In this document: piece after piece, positions 37,812 to 46,160 of the stretch | Position numbering within the stretch: the first letter of the stretch is position 1 | Layout of the letters: each line of letters begins with the position of its first letter | From: Myxococcus virescens | GTDB lineage: Bacteria > Myxococcota > Myxococcia > Myxococcales > Myxococcaceae | Direction of reading: 5' to 3' | Length of the DNA: 64,000 nt | NCBI RefSeq assembly: GCF_900101905.1 | Contig: NZ_FNAJ01000001.1 | Coordinates: forward strand, 1,365,351 to 1,429,350 | Position numbers and translations under genes: made by a program | The notes under the pieces: generated by a model | The model's input: only the letters and a program-made list of their open reading frames with translations | The model's database searches: none | Told to the model about the DNA's origin: nothing

Positions 37812-38243
37812 ATGAGCACGACTTCCACCGACGACATCCGCACGCTGACGGAGCTCGAAGGCCGCGTCATGCGCGCCATCCAGACGAAGGACCTGGAGGC
37901 CATCAAGTCGCTCACGACCGAGGACTTCATCTATCGCGGCGCGGACGGCGCGGAGATGAACCGTGACGCGTTCATCGTGGGCATCGCCGAAATCCCCGGT
38001 GACATCACGTCCGTCGAAGCCGAAAAAATGAAGTCTCACGTCTTCGGTGACACGGGCGTACTCGCCGGCATCCAGCGCTCGCGGCTGCGCATGACGGACG
38101 GCAGCGAAGTCACCGACGCCGTGTACTTCACCGACGTGTGGCAGCGCCGCGACGGGAAGTGGCTCATGGTGTTCGCGCACAGCAGCCCGGCCGCGCCCAC
38201 CGAGGCTCAGCAGGCGCCCGAAGGCGCACCGCAGCAGCACTAA
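37812..38243 (+). CDS. DUF4440 / SnoaL-like protein
   Basis: 143 residues from ATG 37812. A cone-shaped NTF2-like fold is suggested by the start LTELEGRVMRAIQTKDLEAI, TEDFIYRGADGAEMNRDAFI, SVEAEKMKSHVFGDTGVLAG and the terminal strands VYFTDVWQRRDGKWLMVFAH. In this family small pockets bind varied ligands or act as isomerases; nothing here fixes the substrate. The tail (residues 128-143) is Ala/Gln-rich and disordered. Cytosolic, monocistronic. Confidence 0.83.
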   Translation: MSTTSTDDIRTLTELEGRVMRAIQTKDLEAIKSLTTEDFIYRGADGAEMNRDAFIVGIAEIPGDITSVEAEKMKSHVFGDTGVLAGIQRSRLRMTDGSEVTDAVYFTDVWQRRDGKWLMVFAHSSPAAPTEAQQAPEGAPQQH

Positions 38244-38378
38244 CCCTGCCCCTCCGTCCCACGAGGACGTTCCGCAACCCACACCCCGATGCGCGGCGTC
38301 AGGCGCCGCGCACCTCACATCGCAGCGCCTCCTACGCGGAGCGCGCATCCTGATACACTCCGAGACAGGGAGGCCGTC

Positions 38379-38960
38379 ATGATGCAGCTCTTGCACGGTG
38401 AGCGCCGGTGGCGCCTGCCGGCCCAGGGGGAAGACTGGCTCATCGTACCGTCCGTCGACCTGGAGCGGCTGAAGCACCCGCAGGCACCGGTCCCCGACGT
38501 CTTCGTCAGCTCCGCCTTGAAGCGCTGGCTGGCCACCTCCGCCGCGCACACGCTGTATGCGATGTACGAAGCGCTCGGAGGCAGCCGCCCGCTGGGGCTG
38601 TCCGGCCTGGAGCGCGGCCGGTACGAGCAGCGCCTTCAGCAGCGGCTCACCGAGGCCTTCGTGCATGGAGAACTGGTGGCGCTCCCCATGGCGCGGCCGG
38701 TGCTGCTGCCCACGCCCTGGCCGGAACCACCGCCGCTGACGTCCGAGGAAGCCCCCGTCGAGGAACAGACGTGGCTGGCCATCGAGCTGAAGGACGAGGA
38801 GGGAACCCCCATCCCCCACGCGCGCTACCTGGTGACGCTCCCGGATGGGAGCACGCGCGAAGGCACCCTCAACAAGAATGGCTACGCGCGCGTGGACGGC
38901 GTGAATCCCGGCCAGTGCCAGGTCACCTTCCCGGAGCTGGACGGGCAGAGCTGGTCATGA
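38379..38960 (+). CDS. Hypothetical protein with a 'VTLPDG' Ig-like C-terminal domain
   Basis: 193 residues from ATG 38379 (AGGGAGG about six bases upstream). The helical N-terminal part (LERLKHPQAPVPDVFVSSAL, YAMYEALGGSRPLGLSGLER) is not recognised. The C-terminal 60 residues read IELKDEEGTPIPHARYLVTL, PDGSTREGTLNKNGYARVDG, CQVTFPELDGQ, a small beta-sandwich that in my experience recurs at the end of VgrG/PAAR-type and peptidoglycan-active secretion-system proteins. No other secretion gene is adjacent. The last 38 bases overlap the convergent aminopeptidase gene. Confidence 0.68.
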   Translation: MMQLLHGERRWRLPAQGEDWLIVPSVDLERLKHPQAPVPDVFVSSALKRWLATSAAHTLYAMYEALGGSRPLGLSGLERGRYEQRLQQRLTEAFVHGELVALPMARPVLLPTPWPEPPPLTSEEAPVEEQTWLAIELKDEEGTPIPHARYLVTLPDGSTREGTLNKNGYARVDGVNPGQCQVTFPELDGQSWS

Positions 38961-40326
38961 CGGCCTCGATGTCCGAAGCCTCCTTGGGGATGGCGGCGGT
39001 GAGCACCTCGTTGCCATCCGGCGTGACGAGCACGTCGTCCTCGATGCGGATGCCGCGCACGTCCGCGTAGCGCGCCAGCACGTCGCGCTGGAGCCTGTCC
39101 TTCGCGCGCGCCATGAGCCGCGCGTCCGACAGGATGGCGGGCACCTGGTACATGCCCGGCTCAATCGTCACCGCCATGCCGGGCTCCAAATCCCGGTCCA
39201 AGCGCAGCGAGCGGTGACCGAACTCCGGCGAGCGCGTGCGGCCCGGCGCGTAGCCCGCCCGGTCTCCCAGGTCCTCCATGTCATGCACGTCCAGCCCCAG
39301 CAGGTGGCCCACGCCGTGCGGGAAGAAGAGCGCGGTGACGCCGTCCACCACCAGCTCCTCCGGGTCCCCACGGAGGATGCCCAGCGCCACCAGGCCTCGC
39401 GCCATCTCCCGGTGCGCGGCCAGGTGCACGTCGCGATAGCGCGTCCCCGGCTGGACCGCGTCGATGCTGGCCTTCTGCATGCGCAGCACGACGTCGTACA
39501 GCTCGCGCTGCGTCGTGCTGAAGCGGCCCGTCACCGGCCACGTGCGCGTCACGTCACAGGCGAAGCCGGCGGGGCTCTCACCGCCCACGTCGGCCAGCAG
39601 CAGGTCTCCCTCGCGCAGCGTGTGGTCATAGCGCAGGTTGTGCAGCACCTCGCCGTGCACGGTGACGATGGGCTGATACGCCGGCCGCATGTCGCGCGAG
39701 ACGAACTCCGCCTCCATCGCGGCGCGCACCGCGGCCTCCAGGATGCCCGGCCGCGTGGCGTGCATGCCCGCCAGATGGGCCAGCACCGTGACTTCCGCGG
39801 CCTGACGCAACTGCGCCTGCGCGGCGTCGTCGTGGCGAAGCCGCAGCGCAATCATCGCGTCCGCCAGCGGCACATCCACCGCCGCCAGGTGACCGGGACG
39901 CACCTCGCGGCCCAGCAGCGCGGCCACGTCCAGGCACGTCTCCAGGTCCGGCGTGGGCAGCGTCGCCACGTCGCGGCCCTTCAGCGCCGCGGGCAACTCG
40001 GCGCGCGAGCGCACGGTGCAGCCCGTCCGCTCCGCGATTTCAGCGAAGCCGGGCACCGCGCCGTCCCACAGCGCGTCGTCGGGACCGGGCTCGGGCAGGT
40101 ACAGCGTCCAGCCCTGGCCGTCATACAGGCCCACGCCGTCCGGCGCCGCGAGCCCGAAGAGGTAGAGGAAGTGACTCGACGCCCGAAAGGGGAACTGGTC
40201 GGCGGCGTAGTTGCGCGGGCGGGGGCGGCTCGACGCCAGCAGCGCGGCTGCGCTCCCCAGGGCCTTCGCCAGCTGCTCCCGCCGTCGGGTGAGAGCGGAG
40301 CGCTCGGAAACGGAAGGGAGCAGCAT
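38923..40326 (-). CDS. pepP: Xaa-Pro aminopeptidase (aminopeptidase P)
   Basis: 467 residues. The creatinase N-domain (RPRNYAADQFPFRASSHFLY, FGLAAPDGVGLYDG) is followed by a pita-bread metallopeptidase domain with LLLADVGGESPAGFACDVTR (two metal Asp), FFPHGVGHLLGLDVHDME (His), VTIEPGMYQ (Glu) and GIRIEDDVLVT (Glu). It releases N-terminal residues before Pro, using two Mn ions in the cytosol. The N-terminus reads MLLPSVSERSALTRRREQ. A receiver-domain gene lies 15 bases upstream on the same strand. Confidence 0.93.
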   Translation of the reverse strand: MLLPSVSERSALTRRREQLAKALGSAAALLASSRPRPRNYAADQFPFRASSHFLYLFGLAAPDGVGLYDGQGWTLYLPEPGPDDALWDGAVPGFAEIAERTGCTVRSRAELPAALKGRDVATLPTPDLETCLDVAALLGREVRPGHLAAVDVPLADAMIALRLRHDDAAQAQLRQAAEVTVLAHLAGMHATRPGILEAAVRAAMEAEFVSRDMRPAYQPIVTVHGEVLHNLRYDHTLREGDLLLADVGGESPAGFACDVTRTWPVTGRFSTTQRELYDVVLRMQKASIDAVQPGTRYRDVHLAAHREMARGLVALGILRGDPEELVVDGVTALFFPHGVGHLLGLDVHDMEDLGDRAGYAPGRTRSPEFGHRSLRLDRDLEPGMAVTIEPGMYQVPAILSDARLMARAKDRLQRDVLARYADVRGIRIEDDVLVTPDGNEVLTAAIPKEASDIEAVMTSSARPAPGR

Positions 40327-40341
40327 TCTGGAACCTCGCGT

Positions 40342-40725
40342 TCAGGCACCCAGCGGGCGCTGGGGCAACAGTTTGAAAAGGAAGGCCAGGAGGTCGTCGA
40401 AGTGGCCGCCCTTGCGGAAGACGGCATCCACCGGCATGTCGATTTTCCCGTCATGACCGGTGACGAAGACGACCTTGGTCTTCGGCATGTGGTGGCGCAC
40501 CAGCGGAATCAGCCCCGTCCCAAAGCCGTCACCCAGGCTCTGGTCCAACAGCACGGCGTCATACGCGCGAGGCCGGTTCAATAATCCCGCGGCCTCCGAA
40601 TAGGAGCCAGCGGTGACGACCGCGAAGCCCGCATCCTCCAAGAGCGCGGACAGCGTCATCCGGTTGGAAGGGTCGTCTTCCACGAGCAGCAGGCAACGCC
40701 CGAACGTCCAGTTCGTCTCCATCAC
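40342..40725 (-). CDS. Single-domain response regulator
   Basis: 127 residues. CLLLVEDDPSNRMTLSAL has the acidic pair, VLLDQSLGDG the phospho-acceptor Asp, VVFVTGHDGK the Thr, and FRKGGHFDDLL the Lys (KG rather than the usual KP). No output domain. The stop of the upstream kinase overlaps this start by four bases, and pepP follows 15 bases downstream, so it is the last signalling gene of the operon. A partner phosphoprotein is the likely target of its phosphorylation state. Confidence 0.9.
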   Translation of the reverse strand: MMETNWTFGRCLLLVEDDPSNRMTLSALLEDAGFAVVTAGSYSEAAGLLNRPRAYDAVLLDQSLGDGFGTGLIPLVRHHMPKTKVVFVTGHDGKIDMPVDAVFRKGGHFDDLLAFLFKLLPQRPLGA

Positions 40726-41450
40726 TTGCTCCCCCGAGTCACATCATTCCGGTCATGGGCCCCCGCCTCCGGGCCCGTGAATTGGATTTCCACGTAGGTG
40801 CCCCCGGAGGGGCCCGCACCCAGGTCCAGCTGCCAGCCATGCCGCACGGCCGTCCGGTGGACGATGCTCAGCCCCAGCCCGGCGTGGTGGGGCCGCGTGG
40901 TGAAGAAGGGCTCCAGGGCGCGCGAGTACGCCTCCGCCGCCAGGCCCTCTCCGGTGTCCTCCACGCGCAGGCACACGCCGCTTTCAGCGTCACGCGTGCG
41001 CACCGTGAGCGTCCCGCCGCGCGGCATGGCCTCCAGCGCGTTGTCCACGAGGCAGCGCACCAGCAGCGCCAGGTCCTCCACCTCCAGCGGGACGCCGCCC
41101 TGCTCCTTCAGGTCGCGCACCACCTCCACCGACGGCGGCACCTGGGCCTCGGCGAGCGCGTGCTCCACGCCATCGCGGGCGCTGCACCGGGGACGCGTGC
41201 CACCGGTGGGCGGCGGCGCGCGCTTGGAGAGCACGTCCTCGGCGGACGTCAGCTCCTTTTCGATGAGCTGGAAGAAGGTCTCCACGCGCGGGTCCGCGCT
41301 CCAGAGGTCCGTCTTCTTCACCTGCCGCATCAAGTAGAACGAGGCGTTGCGGATGCTGGCCAGCTTGTTGCGCAGGTCGTGCCGCAGGGTGGAGGCCACC
41401 ACGTCCGCCACCGCCGCCCGCTCACGCGCCTGGAGGTCTCTGCCTGCCAT
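40722..41450 (-). CDS. Soluble histidine kinase without sensor domain
   Basis: 242 residues, no transmembrane helix. The phospho-acceptor box is LRHDLRNKLASIRNASFYL (His about residue 24), very near the N-terminus, so no sensing domain precedes it. ATPase boxes are VDNALEAMPRG (N), DTGEGLAAEA (G1), PFFTTRPHHAGLGLSIVHR (F and G2) and GPSGGTYVEIQF. It is sandwiched between two receiver proteins with 3- to 4-base spacing. It may phosphorylate either or act as their phosphatase. Confidence 0.9.
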   Translation of the reverse strand: MAGRDLQARERAAVADVVASTLRHDLRNKLASIRNASFYLMRQVKKTDLWSADPRVETFFQLIEKELTSAEDVLSKRAPPPTGGTRPRCSARDGVEHALAEAQVPPSVEVVRDLKEQGGVPLEVEDLALLVRCLVDNALEAMPRGGTLTVRTRDAESGVCLRVEDTGEGLAAEAYSRALEPFFTTRPHHAGLGLSIVHRTAVRHGWQLDLGAGPSGGTYVEIQFTGPEAGAHDRNDVTRGSK

Positions 41451-41453
41451 GGG

Positions 41454-42221
41454 TCAAATCCTCGCGCCTTGCAGCCCTTGTTGAGGCCGGCCTCGCACCC
41501 TTGCAATCGCCTGCACCAGCTCACGCAACGGTACCGGCTTGGTCATGCACACCACCGCGCCTTGCGCCGCCACCCTGCGGAGCATCTCCGGCACCACGTG
41601 GCCGGACACGGCGATGATGGCGACGGACAGGTTCGCCGCGCGCACCTTGGACACCAGCTCCGGCCCGCTCATCTCCGGCATCACCAGGTCCAGCACGCAG
41701 ACGTCGTATTCCCCCGAACGCAACGAGGACAACGCCTCCTCGCCGCTGTACACGGCGCGCGCGCGCAGGCCCACCGTGCTCAGGGCGCGCACCATGCCGC
41801 GCGCCACCTGTTCGGTGTCGTCCACCACCAGGACCTGCGGCGCCGCCGCCGCGCGCAGCACCGTGTCCAGCGCGTGCGCCACGTCGAAGGGCTTGGGCAG
41901 CACGGTGAAGGCGCCCTCGGCGAGCGCGTCATCCACCAGCTCCTCCGCCGTGAAGGCCGTCATCAGCACCACCGGCATGTCGGGGCGCTCCTGCTTGATG
42001 CGGCGCAAGAGCTCCACGCCGTGCAGGCCGGGCATGCGGATGTCCGTGAGCACCACGTCCACGGATTGCTTCTCCAGGAGGCGCAAGGCCTCCTCACCAT
42101 TGGCCGCCTCGAGGACCGTGTGGCCCTCCAGCTCCAGGTTCGCGGCCAAGGTGATGCGAAGCGACTCCTCGTCGTCGACCAGCAGGATGCGCGCGGGGGC
42201 CACTGCGACGTCCTCCATCAT
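41454..42221 (-). CDS. Tandem receiver-domain protein (REC-REC)
   Basis: 255 residues with two complete receiver domains. Domain 1: ILLVDDEESLRITL, VVLTDIRMPGLHG, VLMTAFTAEE, VLPKPFDVA. Domain 2 from about residue 128: VLVVDDTEQVARGM, VCVLDLVMPEMSG, IIAVSGHV, CMTKPVPLREL. Each keeps the acidic pair, Asp, Thr/Ser and Lys. There is no DNA-binding or enzymatic output. Start overlaps the upstream kinase stop by four bases. It could relay phosphate between the two kinases of the operon. Confidence 0.93.
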   Translation of the reverse strand: MMEDVAVAPARILLVDDEESLRITLAANLELEGHTVLEAANGEEALRLLEKQSVDVVLTDIRMPGLHGVELLRRIKQERPDMPVVLMTAFTAEELVDDALAEGAFTVLPKPFDVAHALDTVLRAAAAPQVLVVDDTEQVARGMVRALSTVGLRARAVYSGEEALSSLRSGEYDVCVLDLVMPEMSGPELVSKVRAANLSVAIIAVSGHVVPEMLRRVAAQGAVVCMTKPVPLRELVQAIARVRGRPQQGLQGARI

Positions 42222-43627
42222 GCGGCCTGGGCCGCCGCTGCCGCGGGGAGCTCAATGAGGAACTCACTACCCCGCTCCGCTTCGCTGCGCACAGAGATTG
42301 TGCCGCCATGACGTTGCACCATGTTGGCGACAATGGCCAGTCCCAAGCCGGTGCCACGCGTCTTCGTGGTGAAGAGCGGTTCGAAAATCTTGGGCAACAC
42401 CTCCGGAGGAATCCCCGCGCCGTCATCCATGACCCGGATGCGCCAGGGACTCGCGTCTCCACCTTCCGCTACGACTGAAACCACTCCATTGCGCCCCACG
42501 GGCATGGCCTCCACCGCGTTCTGCACCAGGTTCACCAGGACCTGACGGAACTGCTCCTTGTCCAGGTGCGGCACCGGCAACGACTCCGGCACGTCATTGA
42601 CGATTCGCACCCCTTCCCGCTGCGGCACCACGCCAATGGCCTCGTCCACCAACGGACGCAGCGGACACGGCTGGAGCGCGGGCGGGCGCTCGCGGGCGAA
42701 GTCGAGCAGGTCGGAGATGATTTTCGCGCAGGCGTTCAGCTCGCGCTCCATCAGCCCCAGGAACTGGGGGACCCGTGGGTCATCCGCGGCCCCTGCTGGG
42801 TCCCTCGTGAGCTTCCGGGAGAGATAGGCGTGGGAGTTGCGCACGGCGGCCAGCGGGTTTCGCAGCTCGTGCCCCACGCTGGCGGCCAGCTGCCCCACCG
42901 CGGCCAGCTTCTCCACGCGGATGAGGTGCTCCTGGAAGCCGCTGAGCTCGCGCAGGGCGCGGTCCAGCTCGCGCGCCTTCGCGTGCTCCCGTTCGCGGGC
43001 CAGCTCCAGCTCCGCCCGGCGCACCGCCACCTCACGCAGCTCGCGCAACATGCCCCGGCACGAATACACCAACACCACGTCGATGAAGGCCACCCAGAAG
43101 GCGTGCTCCACGAACCGCCACAGCTCCGGCGGAAGCCCGCCGTAGAGCGAGTGTGACCACAGGGTGCCGCGCATCACGTGGTCCACGACGGTGGTGATGC
43201 TCGCGGTGAGCAGCACCCACGGGTCGCGGTACAGCGCCAGGAAGGCCAGCGAGCCGAAGATGTGGAAGTGCGTCTCCACCCGGCCGTCCGTCAGGTAGAT
43301 GAGCAGCGAGGACCAGAGCGCCTGGCATACGGCCACCACGTGACGCGTGGGCGTGGAGCCCGGGCGCCAGCGGGCCATCACCATGGGGAAGGCGCTGAGC
43401 AGCGTCCCCACCAGCACGGCCGCCTGGAGCTGCGCGCCGCTGCCCCGCGGACCGAACAGCGCGATGACGATGCCCACCGCCCACTGGCCCAGCATCAGCC
43501 CCGCGAAGAGCCGGTCCGTGCGGACGCGCACCGCGGACAGGTGCTCGCGGAACAGCCGCGCGGCGCGCTCCTTGAGCGCCATGGGCGGACTGGGCGGGCT
43601 GGACGTCTCGTCGCGCGCCGGGCTCAT
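42218..43627 (-). CDS. Membrane sensor histidine kinase
   Basis: 469 residues. Six hydrophobic segments between residues 40 and 200 form a polytopic sensor with the short conserved ETHFHIFGSLAFLALYRDP block, a MASE-type unit seen in myxobacterial kinases. A coiled-coil (LELAREREHAKARELDRALR) leads to the HisKA box VGHELRNPLAAVRNSHAYL (His about residue 251), then VQNAVEAMP, DDGAGIPPEVLPKIFEPLFT, TGLGLAIVANMV. Start and stop overlap the neighbours by four bases (ATGA), showing tight translational coupling. Confidence 0.93.
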   Translation of the reverse strand: MSPARDETSSPPSPPMALKERAARLFREHLSAVRVRTDRLFAGLMLGQWAVGIVIALFGPRGSGAQLQAAVLVGTLLSAFPMVMARWRPGSTPTRHVVAVCQALWSSLLIYLTDGRVETHFHIFGSLAFLALYRDPWVLLTASITTVVDHVMRGTLWSHSLYGGLPPELWRFVEHAFWVAFIDVVLVYSCRGMLRELREVAVRRAELELAREREHAKARELDRALRELSGFQEHLIRVEKLAAVGQLAASVGHELRNPLAAVRNSHAYLSRKLTRDPAGAADDPRVPQFLGLMERELNACAKIISDLLDFARERPPALQPCPLRPLVDEAIGVVPQREGVRIVNDVPESLPVPHLDKEQFRQVLVNLVQNAVEAMPVGRNGVVSVVAEGGDASPWRIRVMDDGAGIPPEVLPKIFEPLFTTKTRGTGLGLAIVANMVQRHGGTISVRSEAERGSEFLIELPAAAAAQAA

Positions 43628-44238
43628 GGCGCGCTCCCGCGGGGGTCTTCCAGCTCGCAGCCGTAGACGGCGTGCCCGGCCAACGCTTCCGCCGGCGCGT
43701 CACCCAGCAGCGCCTCCACCGCGGCGCGCCCGGCGTTGTCGCCCGCGTGGCCCCGGGCCGTGGTGATGCCGCCGCTGAAGCGCAGCGCCCCACCCGCGTC
43801 GTAGAAGAGGACCTGACCGGAGGTGACGGCGCCGAAGCGCTCCGCCTGGACGCCGCCCTCGTCGCGCAGGGCGGTGACGCCCGGAATCGCCGCCGCGGAG
43901 CGCCACAGCTCGCCCTGCTCCCAATCCTTGCCGGTGCCCTCGGGCTTGAGGAAGAGCACGAAGGCGTCGAGCCGCCCCTGTGCCTTCGCCATCACCAACG
44001 AGAGCTCTCCCATGCTCGCGCGCGTGCAGGGACAGAGCGGGTGCGCCAGCATCACCAGCGTGGGACGGCCCTCCACGCGTGGCACGGTGGAGTCCCCGGG
44101 CCAGCGCGCGGGTGCCGCCAGGGACTCGCCGGGCGTGAGGGAGTAGCGAGCCATGGCGAGCGAACCCGCCACGATGCCGCCGAGCCAGACGACGCCGGTC
44201 ACCACCCACCACCCACGCTTGCCCCCGGGGCGCCTCAT
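43624..44238 (-). CDS. Membrane-anchored thioredoxin-fold protein (RedB-like)
   Basis: 204 residues. One N-terminal helix (WWVVTGVVWLGGIVAGSLAM) anchors a thioredoxin-like domain with VMLAHPLCPCTRASMGELS, a HPxCPC motif that differs from ordinary CxxC and resembles proteins annotated RedB next to histidine kinases. TVPRVEGRPTLVM is the first strand, VTSGQVLFYDAGG the cis-Pro region equivalent. The gene overlaps the kinase by four bases (ATGA), so a redox or metal signal may be passed to it; that part is inference. Confidence 0.72.
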   Translation of the reverse strand: MRRPGGKRGWWVVTGVVWLGGIVAGSLAMARYSLTPGESLAAPARWPGDSTVPRVEGRPTLVMLAHPLCPCTRASMGELSLVMAKAQGRLDAFVLFLKPEGTGKDWEQGELWRSAAAIPGVTALRDEGGVQAERFGAVTSGQVLFYDAGGALRFSGGITTARGHAGDNAGRAAVEALLGDAPAEALAGHAVYGCELEDPRGSAP

Positions 44239-44396
44239 CGCTCACCCCCCGGGTTCGCCCACGACCCACGCAGGCGCCCCGCGCACGGAACCGTGGCGGA
44301 CTTGGCAAGTGAGGCTGTCGAGTGGACGGCGGCGGTGGTGACGAGGTGGGGAGCCTCGGCGTCGACCCGCAGCACCTGGAGGCGCTGGGCTTTCAT
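44235..44396 (-). CDS. Candidate 53-residue small protein, translationally coupled
   Basis: ATG at 44396 opens MKAQRLQVLRVDAEAPHLVT and ends at TGA 44237-44235, which overlaps the ATG of the RedB-like gene (ATGA, four bases). The product is soluble, basic and Cys-poor (one Cys). The exact overlap and its position at the head of the operon argue for expression, although no strong ribosome-binding site is seen and length alone cannot exclude chance. Confidence 0.42.
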   Translation of the reverse strand: MKAQRLQVLRVDAEAPHLVTTAAVHSTASLAKSATVPCAGRLRGSWANPGGER

Positions 44397-44533
44397 GGCG
44401 TGACAAGCCACACGATAGCGCCCAGCCCCCCAGGTCTGTCATGGGTTTGAATGGCAAATGTTCGGAATGTGCGTCGCGCGACCGCCCAGCTGGATGTCTG
44501 TAATGGGAATGAAGCGCCGCGCGAGCGACACCG

Positions 44534-44869
44534 TCACCCGTGGTGCGTGCTGAGCGCGTCCGCGTAGTGTTGGAGCTGGCGCCTGGCGGCGTCGAACGCG
44601 TCCGTTACCGCCTGGTAGGCATCCTCGTGCCCGGTGCGCGCCTGCGGATCCCGGCTGGCGACAATGTTCCTCCCTGGCACACTCACATCCACGCGCACAT
44701 GGAAATGCCTGCCGTGCTGCTTGTGCCGGTGCGGCTCCTCCACCACCACGTGGCACCCCACGATGCCGTCGTAGAACTGCTCCAGCTTGCCGGCGTGGTC
44801 GCGGATGTGCTCGCTCAGGGCCTCGCTCGTCTCCATGCCCCGATAGGTGATTTGCAGCGCTCGGTTCAT
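44534..44869 (-). CDS. hpf: Ribosome hibernation-promoting factor (S30AE domain)
   Basis: 111 residues, short form. LQITYRGMETSEALSEHIRD, HAGKLEQFYDGIVGCHVVVE, HFHVRVDVSVPGRNIVASRD and EDAYQAVTDAFDAARRQLQH trace the beta-alpha-beta-beta-beta-alpha fold that binds the 30S decoding region in stationary phase. The C-terminal dimerisation domain of long HPF is absent. The gene stands alone with about 215 bases upstream to the alcohol dehydrogenase gene. Confidence 0.9.
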   Translation of the reverse strand: MNRALQITYRGMETSEALSEHIRDHAGKLEQFYDGIVGCHVVVEEPHRHKQHGRHFHVRVDVSVPGRNIVASRDPQARTGHEDAYQAVTDAFDAARRQLQHYADALSTHHG

Positions 44870-45085
44870 CGTCCGCCTCGCGTGGTGGTGCCCCGGGAAG
44901 GGGGCATCGGGTTGCCTTCCCTTCCGGATGCATTTGCGCGGCCAGCGCGCCAGGTCCGCGAAATTCCATCAAACGCCACGCAAGCCACACGCTGCGTTTG
45001 CGGCGAAATGGGACACCGCGCAGTCTCTGCGGGGCGATTTGCCCCACCCCCTGAGAGGCGGATGTAGGCCCGCCCGGCTCCGCGC

Positions 45086-46096
45086 TCAACCCAGGGCCGC
45101 CACCTCCAGCACCGCCGCGCCGTGCACCTGGCCTCGCCTCAGCGCGGTGAGGGCGTCGTTGGCGGCGGACAGTGGGAAGGTTTGCACCCGGGTGCGCACC
45201 GGCACCTTGGGCGCGAGCGCGAGGAAGTCCAGCGCATCCGCCCGGGTGAGGTTCGCCACCGAGCGCACCACCCGCTCCTCCCACAGCAGCGCGTAGGGGA
45301 ACGCGGGGATGTCGCTCATGTGGATGCCGCCGCACACCACCACGCCGGCCTTGTCCACCGCCCGGAGCGCGGCGGGCACCAGCGCGCCCACGGGCGCGAA
45401 GAGGATGGCCGCGTCCAGCCGCTCCGGAGGCACCGTGTCCGAATCCCCGGCCCACTCCGCGCCCAGCTCCCGCGCGAACCGCTGGCCCTCCACGTCCCCC
45501 GGCCGGGTGAAGGCGAAGACACGCCGGCCTTGGTGGCGCGCGACCTGGATGAGCAGGTGCGCCGCGGCGCCGAAGCCGTAGAACCCCAGCAGACGGCGCT
45601 CGCTCCCCACCATGCGGAGACTGCGAAACCCGATGAGGCCCGCGCACATCAACGGCGCGGCGTGGACGTCGGTGTACTCGGGCGGCAGGGGGAAGCAGAA
45701 GCGCTGGTGGGCCACCGTGAACTCCGCGTAGCCACCATCCAGCTGGTACCCCGTGAAGCGTGCCTGCTCGCAGAGGTTCTCCTGGCCCGCCAGACAGAAG
45801 CGGCAGTGGCCGCAGCTCCAGCCGAGCCAGGGGACGCCCACTCGCGTGCCCACGGGAATGGCCGTCGCCCGCTCGCCCGCTGCCTCCACCGTGGCCACGA
45901 TTTCATGGCCTGGGACCAGCGGCAGCTTGGGCTTCGGCAGCTCACCGTCCACGACGTGCAGGTCGGTGCGGCAGACCGCGCAGGCGCGCACGCGGAGCAA
46001 CAGCTCCTCCGGGCCGGGGCGAGGAATGGGCAGCCGCGTCTCATGCAGGGGCTGCCCGACCTCGCGCAGCACCATCGCGCGCATGCTCCCTTCCAT
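45086..46096 (-). CDS. Zinc-dependent alcohol dehydrogenase
   Basis: 336 residues from ATG 46096 (46084 is possible). Catalytic zinc: CAVCRTDLHVVDGE and GHEIVATVEAAGE; structural zinc: CGHCRFCLAGQENLC; nucleotide-binding GFYGFGAAAHLLIQVA. Blocks such as YQLDGGYAEFTV and PLMCAGLIGFRSLRM match the class of 'zinc-binding alcohol dehydrogenase family' enzymes similar to adhA of Actinobacteria. NAD(P)-linked oxidation of short alcohols or aldehyde reduction is expected. Confidence 0.9.
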   Translation of the reverse strand: MEGSMRAMVLREVGQPLHETRLPIPRPGPEELLLRVRACAVCRTDLHVVDGELPKPKLPLVPGHEIVATVEAAGERATAIPVGTRVGVPWLGWSCGHCRFCLAGQENLCEQARFTGYQLDGGYAEFTVAHQRFCFPLPPEYTDVHAAPLMCAGLIGFRSLRMVGSERRLLGFYGFGAAAHLLIQVARHQGRRVFAFTRPGDVEGQRFARELGAEWAGDSDTVPPERLDAAILFAPVGALVPAALRAVDKAGVVVCGGIHMSDIPAFPYALLWEERVVRSVANLTRADALDFLALAPKVPVRTRVQTFPLSAANDALTALRRGQVHGAAVLEVAALG

Positions 46097-46160
46097 GCTC
46101 CACCCCCTGACGCCGCGCGCTCCAGCGCAGCGCACCCGGGAGGAAGATGGGAGGGGCTCC

